Shown here one piece after another: positions 22,790-35,963 of a stretch of 64,000 bases of DNA. Position numbers and translations under genes: made by a program. The stretch comes from Allodiplogaster sudhausi (Eukaryota; Nematoda; Chromadorea; Rhabditida; Diplogasteridae): NCBI GenBank assembly GCA_945643635.1, contig CALZFC010000001.1:4053501-4117500 (forward strand), read 5' to 3'. The notes under the pieces are model-generated. The model searched no databases, was not told the DNA's origin, and worked only from the letters and a program-made list of their open reading frames with translations. Position 1 is the first letter of the stretch. Every line of letters begins with the position of its first letter.

Positions 22790-24313
22790 TTAAGCATGTT
22801 TGCCCTCGCGCGCCGAGATGAGCTCGATGGCTTCGCGGACGCCGTCGATGGCCGGCCGAATCGACGGGTAGAGCGACTCGAGCAACGTCGTGTCCAGCGT
22901 GCAGTGCGACCGAGTGCGCACGAGCTCGGACGAAGGCTACAAGTTAATTAATTAATTTAATTAACTGCATTAATTAACTTCTCGAATGAATAATCACATT
23001 TATCTTTACAACCTTCAAGTTAAAAATTAATTAATTTAAAATAAACTATATAAATTACTAATTAGTTTCATCTAAATATAAATGTAAAAATGTATAAAGA
23101 AGTTACAAAATTATGTACTATTGTTTAAAGGGAGTCAACAACTCTCATTTTTGCCTGACACAAGGGCGATTGCTTTTGAGAGATGCGACACAATTGTCAC
23201 GAAAATTCAACTATATGAAGCTCACAGTTGAATTCCTTGCCCTTTCAGTCATCATTTCATTCGATGAGGATAGTTTAATTCTGACCATAAGATATATTTT
23301 TATGTAAAAAATAAAAAGTTTAAAAAAAGTGCGCAAATCAACAAAAAAAAAACGAGACTAACATCCGCTTCGAGCACTTCGAACGCGTGCTCCGGATTCA
23401 CGAGCTTACGGTAGAGCTCCGAGATTTGCGGGAAGCGAATCGGACCGGGATTCACGAGATTCACGATGCCGGTGTGTCTGAAGAGCATCGACGATCTTAT
23501 TTGAAATTCAGTTTTCCACTGTTTACTGTAAATCTCTTACTACTCCCCCCTTTCCCTCTTCCATATTTTAAGATCCTGCAACGACACATCATAATTTTCT
23601 TTTCAACTGTTTCTCTCCTTTCACCTGTCTTAGCTTATTTTTGCCATATTTCACTCCACATGTTGTCACATCATTTGATGTATGAATAAATAAATAAATA
23701 AATAAATTTGTTGGTTCAATTTCTATCAATTTATTTATTCTGACTACACCAACTTTGGGGAACTGCTTTTGGGTATTATAAGAGAAATTGTTTTCTTCTT
23801 TTTTTACACTAACAATGAGAGAAAAAGACGTATGCATGTAAGTCAATAAAAAAAGATAGAAAGACCTCTTTAGTGCGAGATCGAGCAGAATTGGCAAGCA
23901 ATCCGGCAAAATTGTGATCGAGTTCGCAATGTCGAGCACTTTGTTAAAGGACATCATCTATAATTTTAATTTGAAAAAGTGCTCGGAGGGCACTCAATGA
24001 TAAACGCTTTGAATTTAAGCGTAATAATAAAAATAGAAATGAAATAGAAGCAAAACAACAATTTTGTTTAGCTGCAAGGCAATCGAAGACATTGACAGAA
24101 TTATATTGAAGTACCATTATACGATCCTGGGCAATTTGCCACTTTACGCCATGACAAAACCTTGGCGACAAGATTGCGCTGGTCGTGCTCAAAGTTGACG
24201 GGCAGCCGGATGCGTGCCTGGAGCGTGTGCTCAAAGTGGCGGAGAAGACGATCGGTCGTCGCCTTCACGGCCGAGTACGAGGTGCCCGTGTAGTTGCCGA
24301 CATCGGATTCCTA

Positions 24314-24361
<48 letters not shown>

Positions 24362-24482
24362 AAAAGAGAGAGAGAAAAAGAGAGAGAGAAAAAGAGAGAG
24401 AGAGAGCGAGAAAGAGAGAGAGAGAGAGACAGAGAGAGAGAGAGAGACGGATAGTGAGAGGGAGCAGAAGAGAGAAAGAAAA

Positions 24483-24517
<35 letters not shown>

Positions 24518-25040
24518 AGAGAAAGACAGCAGAGAGGGCGAGCACGAGAAAGATGAAGAGTAAAAGATTGCAAATGCCTACTTACCGTGTATCCCTTGCC
24601 GCCCTGAACATGTTCGTCGTCGTACTGGAAGAGGCAGCCGGTGCCGAGGTACGTGAAGTGGATGCGGCGTCTGGGCATTTTAATTAATTAATTAGTTATT
24701 AATTAATTAATTAACTAATTAATTAATTAATTGTTTAAATAATTAAATTATCTGTTTATTTAATTAAAGAACTTTTTTAATTTATTAAATAACAAGTAAT
24801 TAATTAGTTCATTAATTAAGTAAACTCTTTTTTCCTTACTTTTCGCAGATCGACGCGAGCAGCCACGGTGCGTAGAGATTATCTCGCGTATTCGCAAGCA
24901 GGCGCGCCGGACGCGGCTCGCCGTCCAGGTACGCGATGCTGTTGACGCCTGAGGGGAATCTCCCATTTCTCTCTCTCTTTTCTCTCTCCCTCTTTTTCTC
25001 CCTCTCTTTCCCTCTCACTTTCTCTTTCACTCTGAGCCTG

Positions 25041-25082
<42 letters not shown>

Positions 25083-27232
25083 TAAACACCCTCTCCATGT
25101 GTCCGTCCGATCATGCTGAAGACGTGCGACGGCGCGACTCGGACGACTTCTTCAGCGACCACCGCGTCGAGATCAGTGCCAGGCCGAGTGGCAGCCACCA
25201 CCACCGAGATGCCCTCAAAAGAGACAGTGGACTCGGAAGAGAGATGAGAGAAAGAGAAGAGAGAGAGAGAGAGAGGAGAAAGAGAGAAAGAGAGGGAAGG
25301 GAAGGGAGAGATAAGAGGCAGTGAGAGAAGGGAGGGAGAGAGAGTGAGATGCGTGAGAAAGAGGGAGAGTGTTGAGAAAGAGACGAGAGAGAGGTGAAGG
25401 GAGAGATGGAAAAGAGACAGAGAGCACTAGCAATTTAGTAGATCTATCTCGACACTACCTATAACTTGCTAGTGTACCTGTGCTTCGAGAAGCCGCGCAA
25501 ATTGCTGCCCGATCCAGCCGCGCCCGCCGTACAGCAGAAAGCGGGTGGCTGATGGCGCGGCGGTGGCAAATTTGATATTGGCGCCGGCCACTTGGCGCCA
25601 GTACTCCATCGCCTCTTTCAGCACTGTAATTATTCTTTTATATAATATATAAATATTTTATACTGTTATTCAAAAAGCAAAAGACAAGAGCAACTGCTGG
25701 CTTTCACGCATATTGACAAAGTTTCTTGAAATGATGAAGAAAAAAGGCATTTTAAAATTCCCCCGCTTATTTTTCTTATTCTCTCCTGATTTACACTCAC
25801 CTGTGCATGGGTTGACCTTGGCCGGCCGCCAAGCCAGCTCGTCGGCAGTCTTGGCGCCCGAGAAGGCCAGTGGCGGCGTGCAGTTGCAGTTGCCGGCGGC
25901 GAGCTGGAAGAAGAATGGGATTCTTTTTTTTTTTTTTTTTTTAGATATTTTAAACAAATATAGGTTTATGTATGTATATAATTTCGTATTCTTTGATAAT
26001 TAAAACAAATATGTAAAAAAAGAATAATTTATTTGAAAAATAAATCAGTGAAGTAAGTAAAAAAAAAACTAAGATTTCAAATTGACTGTCCATCCAAGAG
26101 GGGCAGCTATTGATCCCTTTTTTTTTAAATTATGACGTCGTTGGCTTTGGGAGAATAATATATACATATGTACATATGATATATACGATTTTATTATATT
26201 TGTGTACAGCACGAAATTTGAATTAGGCCACCTTCTCGATGCATTCCTGCAGCCCTGCGGAAGTGAACGTTGCCTCGCCTGCAATTTCGTAGACGGCGGC
26301 CGGGCGGCCTCTTTTGAGGGCGGCCACGAGGCCGGCCGCAGCGTCAGACGCCGAGAGAAGGCTGTAGACACCGGGCGGAAAGAAGAAGGGAGAGCCTGCC
26401 ATCAAAAGTTTTTTTCTCCTTCTCTCTATCTCTCTCTCTTGCTCTCTTTCTTTTCTTTCTTCTCTTCAATCCCCTCTCTCTCTCCATTCTCTCTTTTTCT
26501 CTCTCACTTTCGCTCTCTCCCCTCTCGATATAAAACCGTTCAGTTTCCTGTCAACTCCTTCCTTTTCCCCACTCTGTGATAGCTTTTCCGGCATATCACT
26601 TTCCTCTAATTGTTTTTGTTTATTTATTATTTATTTATACATCCATTTTTTTTTTGTTACGTACCATTCGCCGCCTTCTCCAGCTCGCCGCCGAGGACGC
26701 GGTGGACGCAACTGCCGACGACGCCGTCAGAAACACGCGCTACGCACGCCTCAAAGAAAAGACAGAGAGAGCGAGAGAGAGAGCGAGAGAGAGAGAGAGA
26801 GAGAAAGAAAGAAAGGATAAGAGGGGAGAGAGAGGGACACAGAGCGAGAAACACAGAATGTAGGAGGTAGAGAAGAGGCAAGAGGGATCGAGAAATCTGG
26901 GACGCAGGAGTCTTCCAAATTCGCTAATGACACAATCCCAGATGACTTTGATGTCTTTACAATATACCCTTCTCCATCATGTAAAAACATACATATGTAC
27001 ATATTGATAATTTCGCATCCAAAATAGAGATGCGATTAGATTACAACGACTTAGATTACGGGATAAACAACAATTCCTACCAAGAAGAGTCACTGACCGG
27101 CATACGGTAGGAGATGACGTACGAGTGGAGCAGCGCCTCTGCCGAAGCGCACGCGGCAGAGAGCAGCGAACGCGGTTGAGGAGACGTCGACTCGGATTGA
27201 CTGGCGGCTATCGCGGTGCCGCGAGATTGCTG

Positions 27233-27293
<61 letters not shown>

Positions 27294-28329
27294 CAGAAAG
27301 ATAAAGAGAGAAAGAGAGAGAAGGAAAGAGAGAGAGAGAGGGCAAGGGAGATAGCCATAGCGAGTGATAGAGAGAAGAGAACATACTGAAAATATGCTTA
27401 TATTATTTTTTTGAGTTTTTTGCAAGATATGCCAACGGGGGCTTGCTTATTTTTTCGCTGATTAATCCTGGAGAATAATCGATATAAAATAAATTATCTT
27501 TGAAGATGTTTCTAATGATTACTCAAGTAAATAATATTAATTAAAATGAACATAAATACTAACTAATTGGAGCGTTTTTATTATTAAAGAAAATCTTTTT
27601 TTAAACATTCTTGTCAGTACCTGCCGCGAGACAAGCAGCATTCTCGCCAGCTTTCCATACTTCCTCGTCGCCTCGAGGACATGCGTGAAGCCGACGAGGG
27701 AGGCGCGCGCGAGTGCCGGAGGGGAAGAGGCAGCAGACGCTGCGGGCGACGATGAGGAGGAGAGCGAAGCAAAGTCGAACAAGTGTGTGATCTATAATGT
27801 GTATGAATTATTGGAGACACATTTAAATAGAATTTTAAAAAATTAAAAAAAAAATTAAATGAAGAAAACATGCATTTATCACTTACACTGTTAAGCGCAC
27901 TACTTCTCAATCAAATATCTTTTATTCACGCTTTTTTTTGTGCATAGAACAAGGACGAAAGAACGTATGATTTAGAGAGACAATAGTCAGGAGAATTCAA
28001 ATAGAATAAGGTTCAGTTGCCTGCTACTTTAAACGCACTAATTCACCATTAATTTATCATTTTTGATCATTTATTTTTAGTTATACTCTCTTATTCGTAT
28101 TTCTCACCTCATGCTCTCGGAGCAGTCGTTCGAGGAGCTCCTCGTTGAACGAGTCGCCGGCGACAACGTGGACACGAGGATCCGAGGGGAGGATGGGACG
28201 GCGGCGAGATGAAAGGCCAGAGAGATTGTCCATAATCACGATGCATGACGTGGCAGGGGAGGCGAGCAGCTGCCTCGCCACTTCGACGGCGAGCGGAGCG
28301 AAACCGCCGAGGAGAAGGTAGGAGGGCAT
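22790..28329 (-). CDS. Two-domain nucleotide-sugar dehydratase/epimerase-reductase, RHM-like, with degenerate N-terminal domain (spliced)
   Basis: Resembles plant RHM, which makes UDP-rhamnose with an RmlB-like 4,6-dehydratase fused to an epimerase/4-reductase. The N-domain (28329 to about 25810) aligns with RmlB by order ([63 protein letters not shown]) but has lost the GxxGxxG loop, the TDEVYG block and YxxxK. The C-domain (about 25625-22790) keeps [18 protein letters not shown], the TGCLF motif (near 24620), [13 protein letters not shown] with YxxxK intact, and [18 protein letters not shown], then ends in AREGKHA and TAA at 22790-22792. Reductase/epimerase activity looks possible, dehydratase activity does not. 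The ATG at 28329 follows a CT tract and CAG, so a 5' exon or spliced leader may join there. Introns are full of GA/CT microsatellites. Confidence 0.82.
23140..23200 (+). repeat. Copy of a dispersed short repeat family
   Basis: Carries TTTTTGCCTGACACAAGGGC followed by GAGAGATGCGACACAATTGT, a diverged copy of the family seen near 7590, 16100 and 27925. Intron of the nucleotide-sugar gene. Confidence 0.5.
24313..24530 (+). repeat. GA microsatellite at a splice acceptor
   Basis: A run of GA and GAAA units. On the coding (minus) strand it is a CT tract that ends in CTAG directly before the exon encoding [11 protein letters not shown]. The open frames across it (RERERE, SLSLSL) are artefacts. Confidence 0.9.
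25020..25081 (+). repeat. CT microsatellite in the nucleotide-sugar gene
   Basis: A CT run in an intron between coding exons; a less pure pyrimidine tract extends left to about 24960. Confidence 0.9.
25250..25400 (+). repeat. Interrupted GA-rich tract in the nucleotide-sugar gene
   Basis: GA and GGGA units next to the exon encoding [12 protein letters not shown]; an intronic simple repeat with no coding sense. Confidence 0.85.
26405..26525 (+). repeat. CT-rich tract in the nucleotide-sugar gene
   Basis: CT and CTTT units after the exon encoding [16 protein letters not shown]; purine-rich on the coding strand. Confidence 0.85.
27236..27345 (+). repeat. GA microsatellite at a splice acceptor
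   Basis: On the coding strand this CT run ends in TTACACAG directly before the exon [14 protein letters not shown] of the nucleotide-sugar gene. Confidence 0.9.
27925..28000 (+). repeat. Copy of a dispersed short repeat family
   Basis: Carries ACAAGGACGAAAGAACGTAT, GATTTAGAGAGACAATAGTC and AGGAGAATTCAAAT in the family order. Intron of the nucleotide-sugar gene. Confidence 0.55.
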
Positions 28330-30692
28330 CTGGAGAGAGAGCGAGAGAGAGAGAAAGAGAGTAAGTGAGAGAGAGGAAGAAAAGAGAGCGAGAGATGGTG
28401 GGATAGAAAGAGAGAAAAGAAAAATAAATATCAGAGAAGTAATAAAGCAGAGCGAGAGAGAGAGAGAGAGAGTATCCATATTTTGATCAGAGAAAAGTGT
28501 GGACTGGAAGGAGCGAGGAAGAGGAAAGTGAGAAAATAGCGGCACGCAACAAAAACAAATAAAGGAATATGAAGAACATATGCGAGAGAGAGAAGTAATC
28601 CTTCCAACAATGGCCTATTTCTGCTATGAAACGATATTTGAAAAAAAATACAAAATAGACAGGGCTCAAGCAGCAGAGCAAGATCAGGCAGAAACAACAA
28701 TTGACGAAGGTTTAAGACGGCGCCCTTTTAGTTTTAGGGATTCGCGACAAAACACTAGATAGTACAGGGCAACGTGGCGAGATTTGTCATGTCAAGGGCG
28801 AACCGTGCAGGCGAAAAATCAAAAGAAAAGGAGAGAGAGAGAGGGGACAGAGGAGAGAGAGGGAGTATAGAAAGAGAGTAATAGAGAGAAGTAGAGACAG
28901 GGAGAAGTAGAGAAACAGAAGGGAAAAAGAACATGAGAGCTTGAGAGAGGTTGGGTTGGCGAGAAAAAGAGAGAATGACGGATGATTGAAAAATGAGAAA
29001 GATAAAGGAAGATAGAGCGGAAAGAGAGTACGAGAGAAAAGTGGTGAAATGAGAAATGGAAATGACAGAGAGAAAGAGAGCTACGAAAGAGGTGGAGAGT
29101 GAGAGACAAAGTGGAAAGCGATTCAAGGAGATCTCACCGATATCAATCTAGGGCAAAGAGAGAAAGAGAGCGAGAGGAAATGAAGGGAATTTGGTTGTGC
29201 TAGAAATTCGATCGACCGAGAGTACACTTGGTCTCCACCCGTATGGACAACTTGAGAAAAACAAGGACAGAATAATTAGATGAACGAAAATGAAAAATTT
29301 ATTTATTTTAATATATTTATGAAAAAATTAAAAGAGATGTCTTAAAAAATTGTAATAATGTTGTCACATCTTAATCGATGTATATAAATAAATAAAAATA
29401 AAAATAAATAATAGTGGGTATTTTGCATGTTTAAATTGCGGCAATTTTCGTATTGGACTATGTTCAACAAAAATGCAATTGTGAAAGGGATGCTCTCTTA
29501 TATTGCTCACCAAATATGTGTGTATGTACTTTGTACGTAGTTTCACTGTCGTAACCGGTATCGTTATGGAGGAACAATTTTTCAATTTTGTTTTTTTTTT
29601 GCTTTCATTCCACTTTCCCTCGACTCGTTTTTTACGAAGTCGATCGAGAAAAAAAAAACGAAGCGGACGGGCAATGATTGATGGCAGGACATGAGCAAAT
29701 GTCTGTCTTCTTTTGGAAGGGACAACTAACAATAAGCTGCGCCGAAAACAAAAGTGCAAGAATTTTCCTCCCTCGATTCGAGACCATTTTTTTTAGAAAG
29801 ATTTGGGCAGAGAAGTAATTTGAAAACACGTTTTGCACTTTCTAGACAAGTATAAAGAATCAATCTAGGTATCCGGTGTGTATTATTGCCAGCATGCAGA
29901 AATAACAAAGCAAAATCTCTAGAATCTTGGTTTTTCCCATGCATATGCAATATTTCAATGTTATTGTAACTGCTGCCGAATCCTGCTAGCTTATTTGCAT
30001 ACGTCAATTTGTGATTTTTGTCTTAAGTCGGGAAGATCACTGTATATCTTAGATTCTTAAGGCGTTTTTCCAATACTATCCCCTATGTGCTAGAATGCGT
30101 TTTTCTTAGCCAATAAAGAAGAAGTCTAACATGTGCAGAAATAGTCAAACTCGGACCGAAATAGATTAACTCGGAGAGATTTACTATTCAGCACAGTAAA
30201 GCTATGCCTAGACTATTATTAGAACTACCCACTTGAGAACGGTTCAGTAAGTCATGCCGTCTGGGTGCCGGAATCTCTTTATATTTTCTAGATCCCCGAG
30301 AAATCGCTCTTCGTCGGCTACTTCGACGAAATTGCCGATGCGCATTCTTAACATACAGGTGGCGACTCTTTTATTTACTGGTTTACCTTTGGAAACAGCG
30401 ACGTTAATTCAATAAAAATGCACGTATATCGGATAGTAGCGTAATTTATTCTTTAAAAAATTGATAAGAAAATTGACCACAATTAATATCCGAGCAAGGC
30501 ACATTGCAAGAGAATGATGCCGTAACAAAAAAGAAACAAAACAACAACGGTTGCCTCTATCCTTAGCCAATATCTGGCAAAACAACTAAAGTCACTTTTT
30601 AAAACTTACCTACTAGTACCTCGAAAGCAAATACTATATATTACCACGAAAGCACAGACATACCTGGAACCTGGAAAATCAGGTCTGATCTA
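28330..30692. other. Intergenic region with GA-rich tracts
   Basis: GA-rich sequence at 28330-28460 and 28825-29110 upstream of the nucleotide-sugar start, then AT-rich sequence to the PRORP stop. Long minus-strand open frames (for example 28755-29126 and 29364-30007) are mostly pyrimidine-repeat or low-complexity products. At 30292-30350 a TTTTCTAG site is followed by a short plus-strand frame (IPEKSLFVGYFDEIADAHS, stop); it may be a stray terminal exon, but no partner exon was found. Confidence 0.45.
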
Positions 30693-31371
30693 CTACCAAC
30701 TCAGCTCATATGGCTCGAAGATTCTAAAGTGATTGCTGAACTTGATGTATGGCTTGCTTGACGCGAAGAAGATGAGACGTTTTTGCTCTTTCGACGGAAT
30801 CCAAGGCTTCCTCGTGTAGGGCACATGCTCCTAGAGGATGTACTCTTACAAATAATAATTTTTCTTTTCCAAATGATAGAAATTTATTACAATCAAAAAA
30901 AAACCTAAAATAGACTGAATGAATTTTTTTACGCATATAATATTTCTTTTTGCTAAATGATAGAAAATCGCGGCTACTGTAAGAATAAACATGTATTAGT
31001 TTTATTTTAGGACAAATATGTTTTTTTCCCCAGAACATCTTATTTTTTGTACAAACAGTTTGGTAGGAGACAAGGAAATGCGACAAATACGGAAGAATGA
31101 ATAATTGCAAATAATATTACTAATATTTCTTATTATTAAGAAAAGTAATTTAATCAAGGATAAAGTTACGTCGACAATTTGAGCCCTAGTCGAAAAATTC
31201 TCAATGAAACCTCAATCTTCAGTTCGCCGTTCACATTCACCCAGCGAAGGCAGGATTTTTGAAGGAAGTCGTCAAAGACGTCGGCCAAGTCTCGATGCTG
31301 AAAAAGTGAAAGTACACTAACGTTTTTCCCTTCCTCAAAGAAGTAAAAATTTAGAATAAAAATTGGAAACG

Positions 31372-31408
<37 letters not shown>

Positions 31409-32164
31409 AAGAGTGAGAGAGAGAGAGAGAGCGAAAGAGTGAGAGAGAGAGAGACGTAGGAACTCGAGAGGGTGAGGATGAGGAAGTTCCATGATAGTGG
31501 TGAGCTATAACATAGGTATTAGAAAACTATTACATATTACCTTATTTTTGGAGCAAAATTCCCTAAATTGACCGCGATCACGGTCAAAGCAGTCGTTGCT
31601 TAGAATCTTAGCACCAGCTTGCAGCGCCGCCAACAGCACCATCAAATCATCCGGACATCTAAAAAAGTTAATTAATTAAATTTAATTAATTTTTTTAACT
31701 AATTAATTAATTTTATAACTATTTATTTAATTTACGATAACACTAGAAGGCATACTTTATATTTCCATCAGTAGGGGATCTAATAGCTTTAAAAAAGGTG
31801 ATTTATAAGGAGAAAAAGGATATATTAAAAAAAGTATTATCTGATAAAAATCTTTTTTTTTGCATACTTCCAAGGCGACGAGAAGACAGTGACATCCTTT
31901 CTGCCCCTGTTCTTGATGGCATTGATAATTTTCTCCTGCCTCTGCACATCCTTGCGGAAGATGTAGAAGATACGGGCGAAGCCGCACGAGCGAATGACAC
32001 TGGCAATTAATTTATAATAATTATTTATTTATCGTTCATCAAATTTCATGTAATCATGTTTTATTTATTTATTCCGAAAATCTCCAGTTAAGCGACCTGT
32101 AAGGTACGTGATGTCACGCGAGCAAGAAAAATGAAAGGGAAGGAGACAAAGAAAGGAAGACATG

Positions 32165-32216
<52 letters not shown>

Positions 32217-35200
32217 AAGACAGAGAGCGAGAGGGAGATAGAAAGAGAAAAAATCAAATTAATTAGCCCTCAAATTAACTCTCCCCCCCCCCCCCCTCCT
32301 GACCTCAAAATGCCACCGGCCTCTTTGCACTCTTGGTGGATGTTGAGTGAGTCTACCACGACCATTTTCTCAGCGGGCGGCAGGGGTTTTCTAGCCGAAA
32401 TGTCTGATTTCAGCCATTGGATGCTCTCGATGAAGCGGCTCACTATAAAAAAAATGAAAAAAAAAACAAATGGGAGATAAATAGTAATATTAAAAATAAT
32501 AATTAAAGATTCATAATGATAACTTTTATAATAAAAAGAATAATAATAATAATAATGAAAACAACAATAATAATCACATTATTAAAAAAAAAGAAAATAC
32601 AAAAAAAAAAAGAAATTCAAGTTACGAGATTGGTAGTTCATTAATGGAGATGAAAAAAAGATATAAAAAAAAATAATTTAAAAAATCACCAACTTACATT
32701 CCTTCTCCTGCTGCTCCTTCGCGTACTTTTCGAAAGCACCGGCGAGTTCGGGCAGTCTTTGCATGAAAGGGGATGCTGCACGGAGAGGAAGACCCGCTTC
32801 AGCGACTTCCTTCTCAGAGAGACGACGGAGACAACCGCCAGTGGCACTGACATGAAGGAGGAATGAAATGAAGATAGAGAAGATTACCAGAGGGTGAAAG
32901 AGTACAGAAAAGAATTGGCTCGAACAAAAGTTCATTCTATTATAATGTCACTAAGGCAAATTATCCGTAAAAGAGAACACAATAGAATATCGCTCTAGCA
33001 AAATTTCATACTTATATAAGTAAAGCAAATTATTCATGGTAAATTAAATACCTAAATTAAGTTAAAGCAGTAAATTATGTATAATATTTTATACATACAA
33101 TACAATATAATCTAATACAAATATACGCTAACCGCACAAGTGGATGTAGCATCTCTTCTACAAGATGCGAAGGCACGGCGCCATCCAGCTTTGTCATCTC
33201 CTTTGCGTACCAGGCGAGGAGCATGTGTGGCTCATAATGGGCCTTGATTAAAAATCTTTATAGACTGGTTGCATTCTATCATTATATAACATGTGTTATA
33301 TTATTAAGGCTTTCCTTTGCAGCTAAACTTTTCTACAAATAGTCGACGTATTTGTGAAAGTATAAAAAAAAGCCATTCTGGCTTTGTGACCAACGCTCAA
33401 CTCACTCTGTTCTTGAAGAGATTGAAGTGAAGTCTTGCCGAGGTGCCCACATCAGCCGCTGTACTCACCGACCATTGCCCATCCTTCTCGATGAATGGTT
33501 CGCAGCCATGGCAAGGAAAGACGGAGATGCCCGAGGCCGAGAAGAAATCTCTAAGAATCGAGGAATTAGAAATCTCTAGAATTGAGGAATTAGAAATCTC
33601 AGGAATCGAGAAATTTGAAATCTCTAGAATCGAGCAATTCATTCGTTTATTCACTGTTGTATACAGATAACAACTCAAGAAATATCTAGATTTACATTAT
33701 CTCTGCCTATTCTCAGTTTGCTCTCTCTCTCTCTTTCTCCCTCTCTCTCTGTCTCTCTCTCTCTCGTCTCTATTTCTCTCTCTCTCTGTCTCTCTCCTTG
33801 TCTCTCTCTCTCTCTCCCCACCTGAATGCCTTCCAGTTTCCTCTTTCCAGGTGAAGATATGCGATGGCAGTCGCCACTTCGGTCCTTTTCATAGTCGGCA
33901 GCTTCTCCACCGAAGACGGAATTGCTGCGGCTTCTCCTCTTGCGCAAGCCATCAACACACCTAGTAATAAGAACAGCTGGTTCTATTTTAAAATATTAAA
34001 TGGATATTTGCGTTTTTTTAATAACAATAATTGCGCTGTATTTGTTGAATATACACTTTTTTCCTGAGAAGTAAAAATTCTTATTTTCTTCATCTTTTTT
34101 TTTCAAGCACTATAACGTTTGCATAAAAATCGGCAAAATTCAGAAAACTAATTTTACTTCGCGGGAAAAAGCATCTTTGTTTTAGCAGAGCTATAATTTC
34201 AAGAAGAGGAAGAAAAAAAGAAAGATTAAAGCTAAAAATAAAATTCAAACCTCCCGCCTCGCTGAGCGGCCCGGGAAGTCTTTTGAAGGTTTTCTGCACG
34301 GCGGCCAGTTCGATACGTTCCTTCTCATCGTCGCCGCTGCTTGTCTCGCTATACAAAAGAGATACTAAGAAGAAGAAAAAAAACATATACTAAAAATCGA
34401 TATTAAATGTTGTGCTTATAATAGGAAATATTGTTTAAAAAAATTAATTTTATAAAAAAAAACATTTTACCGTTCTTCGATGGCTGCATCAACTAGTTGA
34501 AAGGCATCTGTCGGCGTCACGGGTTTAAGAGAGGGAGAAAGCGATCGGATCTCCGGAAACATGGCGCGGGCCCTGACAAGTTTACAGTTTATTTATTTGT
34601 ATATATTTTTTTATTTTCTCTCAATATTTTTTTTTACAGAAAGCTATTTTTCCAAACTTTTTCTTGCATTTTGCATATATGGAAAAATATACAACATTAT
34701 AATTTTATGATAAGTACGATGGCAACAGTTTTTGTTCAACTCCTCTGGAGGGACTGGATGAGGTGTAAATAGAACTAGATGAGAGATGAGAGAGTGAAAG
34801 ATAGAAAGAGATAAAGAGAATAAAACAAAGTGAGAAAGAGAGAGCGAAACATAGAGCGAAATAGTCGCAACATCAAACCTTAATTCAGCAATAATTCCGG
34901 AAGGAACTTTATCAGCTTCTCCTGCTAGGAACTTCTCAAAGTTATCCTGAGTTATCTCACTCAGAGGGCGAATTTCACTCTGCAAATAACATACTCATTA
35001 ATTTAGTTTTTAAGTAATGTTCATTAAATATAATTTGTCGTTTTATTAGTTTTATTCGTGCATATTACCCTTGAAAAAATACTATGTACAGCAAGCCTTG
35101 TAATATCCAGAATCAGATCCACTGCCCCCAACTCCAATCTGGCCAATCACTTAAACGCCATCGCATACTGTCCTCTTAGATTTTTTTTCAACATATCTCT

Positions 35201-35882
35201 ATTTACTATATCATCACGCGCGTTTTACAACTGCCGTAAATAAATGAAACGAATGAATGAAATCATCACTTTTTAGTTGACAACGAGCATACTTATTCGA
35301 TGACTTGCAAATCTGCTCTCATTGTCAATTTTCAAAACATTTTCCCTCCTCTCTCTCCAAAAGTAATATGTAACTATTTGAAGAAGAAAAAACAATAATG
35401 ATTAAAATACCAATTACCGCACGGAGTCGCCGAATCTGTTGAAGCGCTTTCTCTGCTTTTTCCTTCGAGAATGGTGCATTATTTGTCCACCATTCTCCTC
35501 CTCTCGAATGCGGCTCGTCCTTCTCTTTCCTTTTCCTCTCGGCAACAACTGCTGAGGGAGCGGTCGAGGACTGCTGCTGTTTCCGTGTCTTGAGTGAAAG
35601 CGGTTCAAGCAATTTTTTTTACAAAACAAACTTTTATATGATAAAACTCCACTGCACCGAGTAGAATTTTTTTTACTGTTTGAGAAATGTTTACAAATAA
35701 TATAATATGAAAATATTATTAGCAAAAAAAAAACTCAAAAACATACCAGATTCGTTGTTGCCTGCCGTGTTGCAGAGTGCGTCGATTGTGGTGATACAGA
35801 CAAATTGTGTCGTTCTTGGTGTGGTGGTGATTTTGGAGAAGAAGAAGAAGAAGAAAAGTGCGAGCAGTGAACTGCGTTGCAT
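30693..35882 (-). CDS. PRORP: Protein-only mitochondrial RNase P (PRORP/MRPP3-like) (spliced)
   Basis: Endonuclease that cuts 5' leaders from mitochondrial pre-tRNAs. The start (ATG at 35882) reads MQRSSLLALFFFFFFSKITT, a plausible mitochondrial leader with poly-Phe from a CTT run. Helical repeat exons follow (EKALQQIRRLR, TPTDAFQLVDAAIEER, VATAIAYLHLERGNWKAFR), then a central zinc-ribbon-like part (CHGCEPFIEKDG; SATGGCLRRLSEKEVAEAGL). The NYN nuclease domain has MVVVDSLNIHQ (near 32350-32370), FSSPW (near 31880) and CPDDLMVLLAALQAGAKIL with SNDCFDRDR (near 31570-31660), which supplies the four metal-binding Asp. The last exon (to 30693) reads EHVPYTRKPWIPSKEQKR and ends FEPYELSW. The hydrophobic frame before 32830 is intron. 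It starts 81 bp after the COA6 stop on the same strand. Confidence 0.85.
31375..31455 (+). repeat. GA microsatellite in a PRORP intron
   Basis: GA run upstream (in coding sense) of the exon HRDLADVFDDFLQ, about 70 bp before its acceptor. Confidence 0.9.
32167..32296 (+). repeat. GA microsatellite followed by a C homopolymer in a PRORP intron
   Basis: GA run at about 32167-32225 and a run of about 15 C at 32282-32296, directly next to the exon carrying the VVVDSLN motif. Confidence 0.9.
33720..33818 (+). repeat. CT microsatellite in a PRORP intron
   Basis: CT and CTGT units next to the exon encoding VATAIAYLHLERGNWKAF. Open frames across it are artefacts. Confidence 0.9.
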
Positions 35883-35963
35883 GATGGCAATTGATGACGT
35901 AAGAAGAGCGTGAAAAGGGGGCGGAGCTTATTATTGATTTCGAAAACAGGGCGAAGCCTATTA

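Noticed and set aside
24185..24678. Long open frames giving RERERE or SLSLSL proteins over GA tracts (also at 54910-55328, 57231-57631 and others)
   Set aside because: They are read-through of GA/CT microsatellites on both strands at once and lie in introns of real genes.
29364..30007. Overlapping minus-strand frames as a gene
   Set aside because: Low-complexity peptides, several frames open together, and no exon-like composition or family match.
32678..32935. Apparent secreted protein start (MNFCSSQFFSVLF) on the minus strand
   Set aside because: The hydrophobic part lies before a CATGTCAG acceptor; only the sequence from SATGGCLRR on fits the PRORP zinc-ribbon exon.
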